The notes: generated by a model not told the origin, from the letters alone. Counted from the stretch's first letter, positions 24,293 to 36,822 are shown. The stretch: 64,000 nucleotides of DNA from Cristatella mucedo (GCA_009760855.2 WPIO01000005.1:9189501-9253500); one strand, 5' to 3'. Numbers and translations are program-made.

Positions 24293-27200
24293 CGTAGCGA
24301 CTCGAACCCAAAAGGCTCGAGCTGGCGCCTGCAAAGCGCACATGCCACGGACGGCATCACGGCCGGCTCGGGCGATCGCCGGTCCACCCTCCACCGGCAT
24401 CGAGGGGGGACGCTGCAGCAGCACAGAACAAGGCAGCACAGAACAGCAGCAAGCAGAGCAGACAATGTCCGGGACATATGGAGGAAGAGGGGGCTGGGCG
24501 GAGACGAGGCGGTGGTGAGAGACGTCTTTGAATCCACCAGCCACACCCATCAGAGGACGAACGCGTTGGACGCGTGTAATAAGGGTCTTAAGCAGCCTGC
24601 AGCCTAAGCGGTGACACGACATCACGGCTGCGTAACCTGCATCGGCAGCACTGGCGTGAGACACGAATGCTACCAAGCCGCAGCCTGCGCACGACCAAGT
24701 GACGCTAAAATGGTAGCAACGGCACAAGTAAATTCTTTCGATGGCCACAGCACCGTGCTAAGCGATGGAATTGGTCATCGAGCCATTCACTTTTGCAGTA
24801 AAGTTTCGGCAAACATGTCGCCGGTATATGGCGGCCACTTCACCGAAAACAACAGCTCCTTGCGGATACCTTGCGTTTGATTAGCTATTGGTTATTGCTT
24901 CTCTTGCAGCGAGTTTTATAGCGTCTGAATAGAGACTAGGTTCTCAAATTGGCGCTATGCAAAAAGACTAATCATTTTTACAATGATCAATACTGGTCCG
25001 GCTTGACGCAAAGGCGCTGCCTTTCTGACCACCTTTAACTACAGCTGCAGAGACCTGAGTTGAAATATTAGGAACTCACTCGGTAGCACACAAGTAGAGA
25101 CATTATCATTCGACGAACTGAACGTCGGCAGCAAATTGTATTAGTAAGACCAAGCATCTTATCGAACTAGTTCTATCTACCTTGCTCAGGCGGAATGCAG
25201 CTGAATGAACGCCGCGCGATACATCGTCGTAGCTACCCTTCTTGCGCGAGGCTAGCAAGATGCGAAAACAAGCTAGATAAGTTGACTCAAATTCACAGCT
25301 CCGGGAGTTTCCATGGGCCTAGGAATCACAAACGAATCAACAAGAACAGGCGTTCTTGTGCAGGTTCGCCACCATACCGCCTACAGAACTTTTACCGAGT
25401 CACGGCGACAGACGACCACAGTCAGAAGCGTCGGCGGTATTTAAGAAGAGAGCACCGACAGCCCGTCTCCAACGTGTGGAGCCAGCCGCGTTGTATTGCA
25501 GCGCCACATAGATACGGTGGCCGGCTGCAATTCCGGTCTCCAGACCCAATGTCACGTGAAGCTGCTTCATAGATATGCGTGGCTCACGCGAGAGCGTGGC
25601 AGGGACGAAAATACCTTCCGAAAGAAATATGCCATGCACGCGCGAATCACCTTCATATTCATAATACAGATTTCAGCGTCGGCATTGAAACTGTTACTTT
25701 TGAGAACTAAATTTCAAAAATAAACTGAGGGTTCATGTCGCCATGTCATTACTCTTATTACTCTGCTGTATGCCGAGAACTACCTAGCCACCGGCGCCGT
25801 CGCTGGCGATTAACGAGTTCGAAAGGTAACTGGTTTATCCAAATTTGTTGGCTCACACAGATATCATTAAGCGAGTCTAAAAATAAGCCAGTAATCAGCA
25901 ATGCACATTAGTAGTAGGCCACTGACACGATAGATACTGATGGCCGCGCCTCGGCCGAATACGACCAGTACCCGTCTATAAGGGCCCCCCCCCCCGCAGA
26001 AAAAACTATTACTTTAAAAGCGATATGTCGACATGTGCGTGATTACGCAAGAACAATCCCGGCCAGGCTCTCTTTAATTTAATTTAATCTAATTTCCTCT
26101 ATGCGTAAAATAGCAAAATCGATATACTAATATGACAATAAGTTTACCTCCACAAAACTTATTGCAGAAATCGCTAACTTAAATTAGCTGATGCTAAAGC
26201 GTGGCCCGACTTAAAATGCAGACGATCAAAGCTTTGAATGTTTCCATGCTGTGTGTATTGCTTATTAACACAGCATGTTTAATTAGGTCAGTAGAGCTCC
26301 TTATAGTAATTATAAATCTACGTAGCCCTCACTATTTCCTATAGCGGCAGATCGCATACAATCGGAACAGACCGAACGCTAGCAGCACACCAAAGTGTAA
26401 CGGCGCAGTGCTCAAAATCCGGCAAGCGGTGCTGTCAGAATCGCTTAGCAGGCGAAAGCGAAAAGAATTGCTTATACATTACAGCCAGTAGGGCAGGCCA
26501 CCGCAGATAGACTCGCAACAAGCTTTCGGCAGCCATCGCTCTGCACCAAGACTCACAGACCGCTAGACCGATGTACCAAAGTTAGCGGTCATGCTCACGA
26601 CTTATTACTCGCCAGTTCGTAGGTCGCAAATAAATCTCGCTCCACAGTTAAACGTCACGTCGCTCACACGCCTCGGCCTATCGTGGCTATTTTGTAAGCA
26701 CTCTTCAGTTCAAAGTCAGCGCGGCTGAGCACGAAGTTCGCAATCGCGGGTCACTGCCGTTAGCAGACATGAGTCGGAACCGGCTGCAGATGGCGTCGCA
26801 GCAGCAGAATGCTCGGCAACCAAGCACTCTGGACAAATTGGCCTTTAACCAGGCGTAAAGTACGCGCTAGGCAGGCACGGCTCAGGCGATAAGGTGCATA
26901 CTACAGCCGACTGCTTCGATGTGCTTCAGAGTTAAGACAAGATCCTCTTGGTCAGAATGGCTCTGCAGCACCATCGAGCGTACGACCGGCTGTCTCCCTG
27001 CGTCGGAGGAAAGGATGAGGAGCAGCGATTGATTTTTGTGGACGCTATCCTAATTATAATCCGAGTTATTGGCCACGCCTCTGCTCCCATTGAAAAGATT
27101 AATCCCGTTGCGGTAGACCTCGAGATAAACTGTAGCGAGCACGCTATGCATACTAGCTGATCTGCTTAACGAGGACTGGCCTGAGACAAAGCTTCACTGC

Positions 27201-27339
27201 TTGGACAACTGAGAACAAACATATCGGCAGTTAAGCTAGGCGTGTAAAGATTCGCAGCTTAGTTATAGTCTAGACAACCAAGAACTTATATTTGCGTATA
27301 GTTACATAAAAAATAGTATGGGTAGATATTTGCTATAGC
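24293..27339. other. MIGA 5' region and intergenic sequence
   Basis: The first 450 bases should hold the MIGA promoter and 5' UTR, but no TATA box is obvious. A decayed old-subfamily LINE tail lies at 24895-24990. Poly-C (C11) lies at about 25987. Nothing else is recognised. Confidence 0.5.
24895..24990 (+). mobile_element. Decayed solo LINE tail (older subfamily)
   Basis: It contains 'cttgcagcgagttttatagc', GAATAGAGACTAGGTTCTC and GGCGCTATGCAA, which align with the tails at 10715 and 27345. Confidence 0.5.
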
Positions 27340-27960
27340 ACCATAAGAGAACTTAATCTCTATCCGGGAACTGTACAAACCACTGCAAGCGATGCAAATC
27401 GCAAGCGGACCAATACCAAAGGATTAGTGGCATACTAAAGGATTAGTGGCATACAAAGCATCAAGCCAGCAAAAGCAAAAAGGCATATCCTACCCAGGCA
27501 GCCAGCATACTAAAGCAAACATGGAGGCACTCTTAGCCACCGGTTAGTAAGACCTCTGGCTAGTAACATGCACTGAATCATACACATGTACGAGCTCAAA
27601 CCACACCGGAACAAAGCAGACAAATCACGCGCCCCCTCCTGGGAAAGCCGATTGGAACAGTTGCGTTTTTAGCTGAGACTTGAATTATGCAAGGTCATCG
27701 TATGTATTGACCGCAACCGCAGTGAATTCCAGACTTTGGTGCATGCGAGCTCAAGGCTCAGTCTCCAGAAGATTTCAATTTAATGAGAGGGACGGCGAGG
27801 TGACCGGATGCTGGAGTAGCTCGAGACCACGTGACTGGATGAGCAATGAGGTCGGATAGGTAGGATGGAGTGAAGCGACTTATTAGCCAGACTGGTATCT
27901 TAAAATGGACTCGGTGTGGTAGAGAGCCAATGAAGCTCGGACAGAAGTGGTGTCTGTGGA
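27340..27960 (-). mobile_element. L2-like LINE 3' fragment, older subfamily (copy E)
   Basis: From 27345 the tail reads CTATAGCACCATAAGAGAAC. The frame at 27758-27973 reads FTPSYLSDLIAHP and PLIKLKSSGD, matching LAPAYLSDLLPHQ and HTNLKSFGD of copy A. Its truncated 5' end abuts copy D head to head. Confidence 0.75.
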
Positions 27961-27961
27961 C

Positions 27962-29490
27962 ACTGGAAAACACTGGAACAAGTCACGGTAGACCAGCTGA
28001 ACTCATAAATTGAAACTTCAAACCTGGCTAGTAAGTTCCAGTCTGGTGTTTAAGCTAATCACTCCACAGAGTCAGCATTGCTTCAGGTGTATAATGACCT
28101 ACTTAGAAATGCAGATTTAGGTAGAGTCTCTTTGCTTGTTTTGCTCGATCTTTCGGCAGCTTTTGATACTATCGTTCACCAAGTCCTTCTTGAGCGCCTC
28201 TCGTCTCGCCGAGGCATCATTGGCACTGCACTGCAATGGTTCAGGCTATATCTCAGTGGGAGACTCCAAGAGTATTGATGTGAATGGACAAAGATCATCC
28301 GAGGAACCTCTGAAATATGGGGTACCTCGGGGCTCTGTCCTTGGTCCTGTTTTTTTCACGGTTAATACTCTCAATCTTGCCGATTTGATTGCCAGGCACA
28401 ATCTAGGCTGTCATTTCTATGCAGGTGACACTCATTCGTATCTTTGCTTTGATCCCTCCCAGCTCTCCAGCAGGTCGAATTCTCTCAACTAACTTTCGGC
28501 ATGTATTTATGACATTCGCACATGGATGGCATCAAACTTTCTTAGATTAGATTATGATAGAACCAACTTGCTACTTGTGGGAAAATCAAGTGTGATTCGG
28601 AAATTGGAAAGAATAGCACTCAAAATCGGCTCTACCAGCATATGTCCTGTTGAATCTGCACGAAATATAAGTGTCCTGTTCCAAAGTGATCTTTCATTAG
28701 ACGACTACATCAGCTCCACAGTCAAGTCTGCCTACTTTCAGTTAGATAACATTGCTGAAATTTGGGCTTGCTTAGGCAGGGACACTACACCTAAATTGGT
28801 CCATGCATTTGTGACACCCCGTCTCAACTTGTGTAACCCATTGCTTGCTGGCCTACCGGCCTGTGCAATCAGGCGCTTACAGCTGGTGCAAAACTGCAGC
28901 TAGGCTTGTCTGTCGTGAGCGTCGCAGTTGCCACGCCACAACACTTCTCGCCGACCTGCACTGGCTACCAGTCAAGCAATGCATCGACTTCAAGATTTTG
29001 TTGCTCACTTTTAGGTCCCTTCATTCTTTGGCTCAAGCCTATCTCTCAGATCTACTCCCCCACCACGCCAAGCGTCATACCATCCGCTTTTCGGAATCTA
29101 GCAGTTTACCAATACCTCATACAAACCTCAAATCTTTTGGAGACCGTGTCTTTAGTTCGTATGCTTCCAGAGCCTGGAACTCACTCCCGACCTTCGTCAC
29201 GATAGTACCTGACTTGTCCACATTTACAAAGAACGAACCTATTTGTCACAGTATTTAGTGGGTCTATATGATTCGTCCTTTATGTGGTTGTACCTGCTGA
29301 CAGTGTGCATACTGCACTAACCATATTTGCATGTTGACACTGTGCGTGTCACCCCTAACCACGTTATGCTTGTTGTCATTGAGCATGCTACCGCTAACCA
29401 TTTGATCGTGCTTTCTTTGCAGAAAATGTAAAGTGCCTAGAAAGAGACTGGGGTCTGTGAGGGCGCTATATCAAATGTATTATTATTATA
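27962..29490 (+). mobile_element. L2-like LINE, 5'-truncated, several frameshifts (copy D)
   Basis: It begins at the 'TLEQVTVDQLN' region and covers the RT and C-terminus in at least four broken frames. The catalytic box reads FYAGD in place of FYADD, so the enzyme is dead even apart from frameshifts. The 3' tail ends GCGCTATATCAAATGTATTA at about 29460-29490. Confidence 0.9.
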
Positions 29491-29499
29491 GGGAATTGA

Positions 29500-31430
29500 G
29501 GACTTGGATGGACTTATCTCTTTTTAGGCGCTTCACAGCTCTGGTATCGCTTGCTGCCTTCGTCGCTCGGATGACTCGATGACGCCCTTAAAGCCTGGCT
29601 CATTAGCCTCGATTTAGAGGTGGACAAGGAGCTCTTCAAGTGCTGCTATCTGATAGTGCTGCGCGAGCACTATCTGACTTCGCGAGCACTATCTGAATTC
29701 GCGAGCACTATCTGATTGCGTGAGAATCCTGGAGCTGTTAAAACAAAACTCGTCTCTCCACAAGATGAATCAGAATTCATCTAGATGGCTAATTCTGTTG
29801 AAAATCTCAAAAATGATATGTTGTGGAAGAATTCTTGCTCCGATGAAACAGAAATAGTTGAGATAATGACATTCAGGTGAAGGTTGATAAAACGTTTTCT
29901 CGAGTGAGTGTGCAAGTAGCGAATCCGGCGTCGCCAAACAGGTTGGAGCACGATTCCTGTCACCGGAGGTTAGACTCGTAGCTTTTGTTTGGCTGTTTAA
30001 AGCTAGGCGATAAAAAACCTAAAAGTTAGCCTTGATGATTGGACTGTTAACATTGATGCCAGTCTTCGAACTGCCTAAAGCACCTCTGACGCTCTGGGCG
30101 TGGGGCTCCATGTGGAATGAGCACTGGCACTGACTAATAAGGACGAGGTCACCGCATAGTAGGGGCCGCTAGATGGAAGGGATTGCCGATCAACTAGATT
30201 TGTGCCTGTCAATGTGCAGTAAATATTTGAATTCATTTAATGCCGTGTTTGCAGTTAAGAGCTCGCTGATAAATAGTAAGAAGTCTAAGCTGACAAGGTC
30301 TTGCCATTTAGAACGAGCGTGGTAAGATCGGAGTAGGTCCTTCTATGTTTTTTTTTGTCGGCGTCCGCTGCTGAACGTGAGGCCGTCCGCAAAGAAGCCA
30401 CTTACAGACCAGAAGAACTTTGACAACTTCTGCCCGGATGTCTTTTTTGCCTTTCCTGCTGAAGATACTAATATGTGAGAGCAGGTAACTCTGAAAATAT
30501 AATAATAATAAGAATTTGCATATCGCTCACAGAGAACCAGACCTCTTCCAAGAGACTTTACATACGCTGTAATGGAAGCAATACAAACTAAACCTAGATT
30601 TCGGCGATTGCCGTAGCCCGGGCCATTTATGCGGTGGACGGGATTCGTCCCTGAAAAATAAAATCGCGACCGGCTCAAAATAAAAATCGCAGCTCGGCTG
30701 TGCCTATAGGTGTGCTCTAATAGGTAGGCAATAGGGTTCGTATTCTCCAACTTACCGGAAGCTAGCACACGCTCCCCTGGAGTTGCTTTTGAGAAGAAGT
30801 TCCTTTTGTGAACCATTGTTTTACCATCGACTGCCCACAGGAACTAGATGCCTGCCACCCTCTTCGAAGTGACCATGCTCCCCGGTCCTCCTCTACAAGT
30901 GCTCTAGTAGACGGGTCGCTGTAGCAAGCGGCGTTCGTAGCTGGTAGCTCGATTGAAGACGCCGTGGCGGGCGAGCATTTTTCGAACGCCGGCATCACCC
31001 ATCTGCTCCCCAGTGTGGTATCTGCAATAGCCGCCTGAAAAAGCTGTTTCAAACTGACTGCAGCTCGCTGGTCAGTTGGCTCGCTCACAGTGCTCGACTT
31101 CGCACGCCGCCCAGTCCCGATGAGATGCAGATGCAGCTGCAGCCCAACCGAGGAAGAGCGTCCGAGCTGGTGAACAGCTTGTTTCAGGTCTTCGACCAGA
31201 GCCGCTTAATCGGAGCTGTGGCGAAGTTCTTTCAGATTTATACTCCTCATTTCGTCAAGGAATGTCCCTATCCCTTTAACCGACCACGATATGCATGCAC
31301 GACTTGCATTAGGGCCGCAGCTAGAAACCGATGGGCTCGTCAAAAAGGCTTCGGCCGGCCCGAAGGCCAATAGCATAAGCTCGCCCGTTCGCGACTACGA
31401 ACCCATCGTCGCATCACCACAACCTAAACG
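29500..31430. other. no gene seen; tandem repeat and a decayed LINE tail
   Basis: Contains a 19-bp x3 repeat at 29663-29719 and a poorly preserved minus-strand LINE tail near 30487-30590 (ATAATAATAATA then 'atcgctcacagagaacc'). No convincing coding frame. Confidence 0.45.
29663..29719. repeat. 19-bp tandem repeat, three copies
   Basis: The unit gcgagcactatctgacttc is repeated at 29663, 29682 and 29701 with one to two changes. The preceding gatagtgct is the inverse complement of agcactatc in the unit, so a hairpin is possible. Confidence 0.9.
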
Positions 31431-31477
31431 TAATCAAATCAAGATTAAATTCCAACCAATACGTCTAAAAGAAAAAA

Positions 31478-31632
31478 ATTTGGGAGCATACGAACTAAAT
31501 GCACGGTTTCCAAAGGATTTGAGGTTTGTATGAGGGATTGGTAAACTGTTGGATTTCGAAAAGCGGGTGGCACGATGCTTGACCAGGTAGGGAGTAGATC
31601 TTGAGAGATAGGCTGGAGCCAAATGATTAAGT
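31478..31632 (-). mobile_element. Internal fragment of L2-like LINE (copy F)
   Basis: The minus strand reads MAPAYLS … VKHRATRFSKSNSLPIPHTN and LKSFGNRAFSSYAPK. This covers about 50 codons of the ORF2 C-terminus with no tail. Confidence 0.8.
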
Positions 31633-32631
31633 ATTACTTAACTAATTAAGTATTTAAAGGTTGACCATATTTACAATCAAATTCTTGATCCAGCTGGTAA
31701 CGAGAAGCGTACGGATGGCCTACAACCCAGTATCGCACGGGTGTACTTAAACACAAATATGAATACCGTTATATACACGTCTACACTTGTCGGTATCAGA
31801 AGGGGTAGCCGAAGGCCCCTGATTTAATATCGTAGCTATAAATCGGTCAAGTATCGTTCTGACTTGCTGACTCCTTGACTTTCAAGTATCGTCCTGACGG
31901 GTCGTGTATCATTCGACTTCTCCATAATTACGTCTTCACAGCGGCTACTCCAAGCTTTCTTAGAACATCAGCCACAACTTTTCAATACGTATAATGGCTC
32001 GATGTTATCTCAGTCTCCATGCATGCTCGGCGATTGTCAATAGCGATGTCATTCGCTCGTTGTTTTAGGCCCAGGCGATTGCAAAGTTTCTTGCGAATAC
32101 ATCAGCCCATCCATAACTAATAAAGAGGCAGCCGAAACGATCGTCTTAAGAACGGGAAAAGCGTCGTCGGGAGGCCGCTTTCAGCCAATTGATCGCTCGG
32201 CTTTCAAAAGTTGCGATATACAGAGTAGTCACCACGTCCTCTGACTTGACGACAATAAAAAAAAAAGTCAAAACCCACCGGCTCCTCATAGTATGTGCTC
32301 CGTCTATACGGATTTGCTTTAGTCACTTATGCTTGCCGACACTGTGCATGCTATCGTTAATGAAACTTTGACGTGTTGCACCAGCCAGATTATGACTGCC
32401 GAGACGTTATTATTCGCGGTTCCTGAATTATCGCGACCAAGAACCGGTTATTCCACGATCTGCGGTTAGGCGATATAGATGCGTCAGCCCCTGTGAGCCA
32501 TTCAGTCGTTCTCGGGCGTCGATTCAGGCAGTTGAGTTGTGCTCTGAGCGTCGCGCTGCGAGTCGTGCGCCGTGACTAGTGCCGGACACTTGCAACCCAC
32601 TGTGACGGCCGAATAGACTGCTCTCTAAGCC

Positions 32632-32654
32632 ATGGACACGGACTTCGTATCGAG
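32632..32654 (+). CDS. Candidate short first coding exon (unproven)
   Basis: ATGGACACGGACTTCGTATC followed by GAG|GTAAGTG. It has a good start context (gccATGG) and a near-perfect donor, in otherwise GC-rich sequence. It would encode MDTDFVS plus two bases. No matching downstream exon is recognised, so chance is quite possible. Confidence 0.15.
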
Positions 32655-33029
32655 GTAAGTGTTCGCTTTTATCGCTGTAGTGCTCAGCTACCGTACGCGC
32701 ATATCTGCATGTATTGCCGTTGCACCTATTGGTCGTTAGCTTTGCGTCAGCTCTGCTCACGCTTCGCCCGAGTCCAGTTGCAGCACGTCCGTGAGGACTA
32801 GCACCTCAACTAGCGCCGAGCGCTTGCAGCCTAAGGACATTCGTGCAGAGGCCGCGCGAACAGGGCAATAGTAGCATTGTCTGTAGGTCAAGAGTTTTGG
32901 ATAGTTACTGAGGGTCCTTAGCCGCCGTCGGGTTATTCTGTCAGTACTTCGTACTCTGTTCATCCTGTGCACGACACGTGTTACAATGTCATGCACAGGA
33001 TGACGCAGCAAATAATTATACACCTCTAA

Positions 33030-33110
33030 TCATTTGGTCATGCTTTCCTACTAACATCTGTAAAATGCCTAGAAAAAGACTCAGTTCTCTGAGGGCGCTA
33101 TTGAAACTTG
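33030..33110 (+). mobile_element. Decayed solo LINE tail
   Basis: 'aaaatgcctagaaaaagact' then CAGTTCTCTGAGGGCGCT resemble the young-subfamily tail, with deletions near the end. Confidence 0.65.
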
Positions 33111-33429
33111 TTATTACTAATGTTACTTGTGACTGCATGGGTCGATATTCTGCCGGAAGCGTGGATTTGTCTGCTTGCTGAAGGGGCAGGCACTGATCTA
33201 GCATTGAGTTCCTGAAAGCTGAGGTAGCTGCCTGCTCTTCCAAACTTCGGGATTCAGAAAACAATTCTGCTGCTGAACTGTCACGCATTTTTTAATCTTG
33301 CTTTAACAGAATTGAGCATACTGCCAAACAGCAACCTTGCTAACCCCCAAACCGTTTGAGAGGTAATACTTAATGGCCAGCTGCATTTAGCGGCATTTAG
33401 ACGTGCTTTTGGTACTGGTGTGGTTACAC

Positions 33430-33800
33430 TGAAGAGGATTCTTCCGCTTAAAGACAGTTGGCGACAGAAGCTTTAGCGCTGCAGGTCCTCCTAGACTGCG
33501 GTACTCGCTTCCACGATTGTTACGCAACGACAACTACTCTCCTGCTGCCCACTATGGCACATCCTTTCCAGCCATTCTGAGCTGCTACTTCCATACTATT
33601 GACTACCTCAACTGTTCTCCTGACTCAGCTATGCTTCTCACTTTCTCTGTCGCGCGAGATGAAGTCTGTTGGCTACCGAATGCGTACCGAAAGCCTCTTA
33701 GGCTGTGAGTGTGCTATAAAAAAACTCTCCTGCGTAGCACCCACGTAGTTTTTGTGACTTTGTGGAGTTGCAGGCGGAGATGCATGTCTGCAGACAAAGT
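33430..33800 (+). mobile_element. Second LINE family fragment, copy 2
   Basis: Homologous to 55-400 of this window along its whole length, beginning at 'cttccgcttaaagacagttg'. The region around LKTVGDRSFSAAGP is kept. It is flanked by unrelated sequence on both sides. Confidence 0.7.
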
Positions 33801-34212
33801 TAAAAATTGCTAACGTTAATAGTACGGCTAGCCGGCAGTCTACTGAGAATCGTGCTGAGACTGCCACGAAGCCGGAACTGCAATGAGGCATCCGCACCCC
33901 TTCGTAGCTACCAAATGCTCTACACTAAGGATGTGTCGACGACTTGTCGTAGGGCATAACCTCTCCTTGCTGCTGCTGCTCTTTTCAGTTACCCTCGGCC
34001 GTAGCGCGAGTATTGGTGCTGTACCTTCAAGTCGCCTGCCGCGATTCATGTCTTGAGCTTCACCGATATTTGTTGCACTTCGGAAAAGACAAGCAAGCAC
34101 CGTTAGCGTTTTGGCGGTGTTTTCGGTCAGCGGGCGTTAGTGTAGAAGCCTCTACAGTGCGTCTGCAACACCAAAAGATTGACAAGACTCCCTTCCAGCT
34201 TTGCCAAGAGCC

Positions 34213-34870
34213 AAGAGAGAGAGAGAGTGAGTGAGTGAGTGAGTGAGTGAGTGAGTGAGTGAGTGAGTGAGAGTGAGTGAGAGTGAGTGAGAGTGAGTGA
34301 GAGTGAGTGAGAGTGAGTGAGAGTGAGTGAGAGTGAGTGAGAGTGAGTGAGAGTGAGTGAGAGTGAGTGAGAGTGAGTGAGAGTGAGTGAGTGAGTGAGT
34401 GAGTGAGTGAGTGAGTGAGTGAGAGAGAGAGTGAGAGTGAGTGAGTGAGTGAGTGTGAGTGTGTGAGAGTGAGAGAGAGTGAGTGAGAGTGAGTGAGAGT
34501 GAGTGAGAGTGAGTGAGAGTGAGTGAGAGTGAGTGAGAGTGAGAGTGAGAGCGAGTGAGAGCGAGTGAGTGAGTGAGTGAGTGAGTGAGTGAGTGAGTGA
34601 GTGAGTGAGTGAGTGAGTGAGTGAGTGAGTGAGTGAGTGAGTGAGTGAGAGAGTGAGAGAGTGAGAGAGAGAGAGAGAGAGAGAGTGAGAGTGAGAGAGA
34701 GAGAGCGAGAGAGAGCGAGTGAGTGAGTGAGTGAGTGAGTGAGTGAGTGAGTGAGTGAGTGAGTGAGTGAGTGAGTGAGTGAGTGAGTGAGTGAGTGAGT
34801 GAGAGAGAGTGAGTGAGTGAGTGAGTGAGTGAGTGAGTGAGTGAGTGAGAGAGAGAGAGAGAGAGAGAGA
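34213..34870. repeat. GAGT/GAGA compound satellite, 658 bp
   Basis: It is built of GAGT, GAGTGAGA and GA subunits in blocks: pure GAGT runs, then a 10-base GAGTGAGTGA-type block repeated about fifteen times at 34268-34390, then mixed and GAGT-rich blocks again. The minus strand gives Ser/Leu/Thr/His reading frames that are repeat translations, not a gene. Confidence 0.95.
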
Positions 34871-34879
34871 TTCACTTCT

Positions 34880-35850
34880 CTTCTGAATCAATAATTTTAG
34901 CCTACTGTTAGTTTTTCTGCTCGGGCGAATCGCCCTGACGAATGAAATGGCTGAGAGCTAGATTAGCCCGAATGAATGAACTCCGAAATGAACTCCGAAA
35001 TACTATTCGCGTCTCCTGTACTGTAGCGACTAGGAACGGTTTTATCACAATCCATAGCTAGCGGGTATAAAACGCTAAGTCGTGTATTTAACGACCAGTT
35101 GTGCTCTAGGCTTCGGGCCACGAAGGACTGGAGGTCGAAGCTAAGCCAGGCGGCCGTCGCTCCCGCCGGCAGTTCAGCGGTGCTCTGCGAACCGTGGGAA
35201 AGTTATTGTACGCCACGCCTTATCCTGGACGTCCGTAACCCACCGTTGCTGCCGTATTGACGTCTCTACGCTATGAATGCTAACTTACTAGATTAAAGTA
35301 CGAGCGCTCTTCGTTGCCGCCGCGTTCCGCTACTGCCAGCGTACCTTGGTGCATTGGGGCTGCATCTACTAGTCGCTAGCCGCGGTTGAAATGACCAGGG
35401 CTCTGCCGGTACTTGTCGCGAGCGTCAGTCAGACTGGCGCCATTACGAACGAGGTGTTTGCGGCCTCGTTCTGTCCGGAGCGGAAACCGCTACGCCCCGT
35501 TAGTAACCGTAGCGCGCGGCGTCGGCACCATACGCAGTGGCTTACCGAGGGGGCCAGGGGCTGGATCAGAGATCAGGGGAAATGCCGAAATGGGCGCATA
35601 ATACTGGGGGGGGGGGGCGCGCCATCTGAGTGTAGTACTTCCCCGGGCGTACAATATCCTAAGAACGCCACTGCCTACACGAAGAGGTGTATTTCGCTAT
35701 AGGACGTATGAGCCCATGCTCTGCAGCATTGCGGTCGAGACTCGTACGCGTTTCGTGCACAGAGCGGATGAGTCCGCTGGCGATCTTATCGGCAGATCGT
35801 ATCGACTGGTAGATTAGCAATGGATTTCGGTAGTTGCCAGGTCTTTATAT
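34880..35850. other. no gene seen
   Basis: GC-rich in the second half, with a G9 run at 35606-35614. No frame or repeat is recognised. Confidence 0.45.
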
Positions 35851-35856
35851 TCTATA

Positions 35857-36822
35857 AAAGTCTGGGAGGGATCAAAGCAAAGGTACAACTGAGTGTCATC
35901 CGCATAGAAGCGAAAGCCTAGATTGTGCTCGGCAATCACATCGGCAAGATGGAGAGAATAAACCGTGAAAAGAACCGGACCTAGCACGGAGCCCTGAGGT
36001 ACCCCATATTTCAGAGGTACCTCGGATGATCTTTGTCCATTCACATCAATACTCTTGGAGTCTCCCACTGCGATAGGACCTGAACCATTGCAGAGCAGTG
36101 CCAGTGATGCCCAGGCGAGATGAGAGGCACTCTAGAAGAACTTTGTGATTGATAGTATCAAAAGCTGCCGAAAGATCGAGCAAAACAAGTAGAGACACTC
36201 TACCTATGTCTGCATTCCTAAGTAGGTCGTTGTACACCCTAAGCAACGCTGACTCTGTGGAGTGATTAGCTCTAAAGCCAGACTGGAACTTACTAGCAAG
36301 GTTTGAAGTTTCAAGATATGAGTTCAGCTGGTCCGCCACGACTCGTTCCAGTGTCTCTGATGGGAATGGTAGAAGGGAGACTGGGCGATAGGGCGGTAGG
36401 GCGAGGCAGTCTAGAAATACCTCATACAAACCTTAAATCCTTTGGAGACCGTGCATTTAGTTCATATGCTCCCAAAGCCTGGAACTCCCTCCCGACCTGC
36501 GTCAAAACATCCCCTGACCTGACCACATTTAAAAGGAACCTAAAAACACACCTATTTAGGACAGCATTTAGTGGGTCCCTGTGATTCGTCTTTGATGTGC
36601 TTATGCGTGCTGACACTGTGCATGCTGCCACTAACCACATTTGCATGCTGACCCTGTGCATGTCACCCCTAACCATATTATTCATCTCGTTTGTTTTTCA
36701 TCCATGATTTTACTTACCATTCAATTGCATTTCACTTTACAGCAAATGTAAAGCGCCTAGAGAGAGATTGAGTTCTCTGAGGGCGCTTTATCAAGTGAAT
36801 TATTATTATTATTATTATACAG
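35857..36822 (+). mobile_element. L2-like LINE with inverted 5' segment (twin-priming structure)
   Basis: The left part (35857-36405) is minus-strand RT sequence: [41 protein letters not shown] and FYADDTQLYL, reading towards lower coordinates. The right part (36405-36822) is plus-strand ORF2 C-terminus ([17 protein letters not shown], stop), 3' UTR and (TTA)n tail. The segment between them in the intact element is missing. The order of ends is that expected from twin priming. The inverted RT retains FYADD and is well preserved, so the event is young. Confidence 0.85.

Noticed and set aside
34060-34891. Long minus-strand Ser/Leu/Thr/His frames
   Set aside because: Pure translation of the GAGT array, with no independent coding signal.
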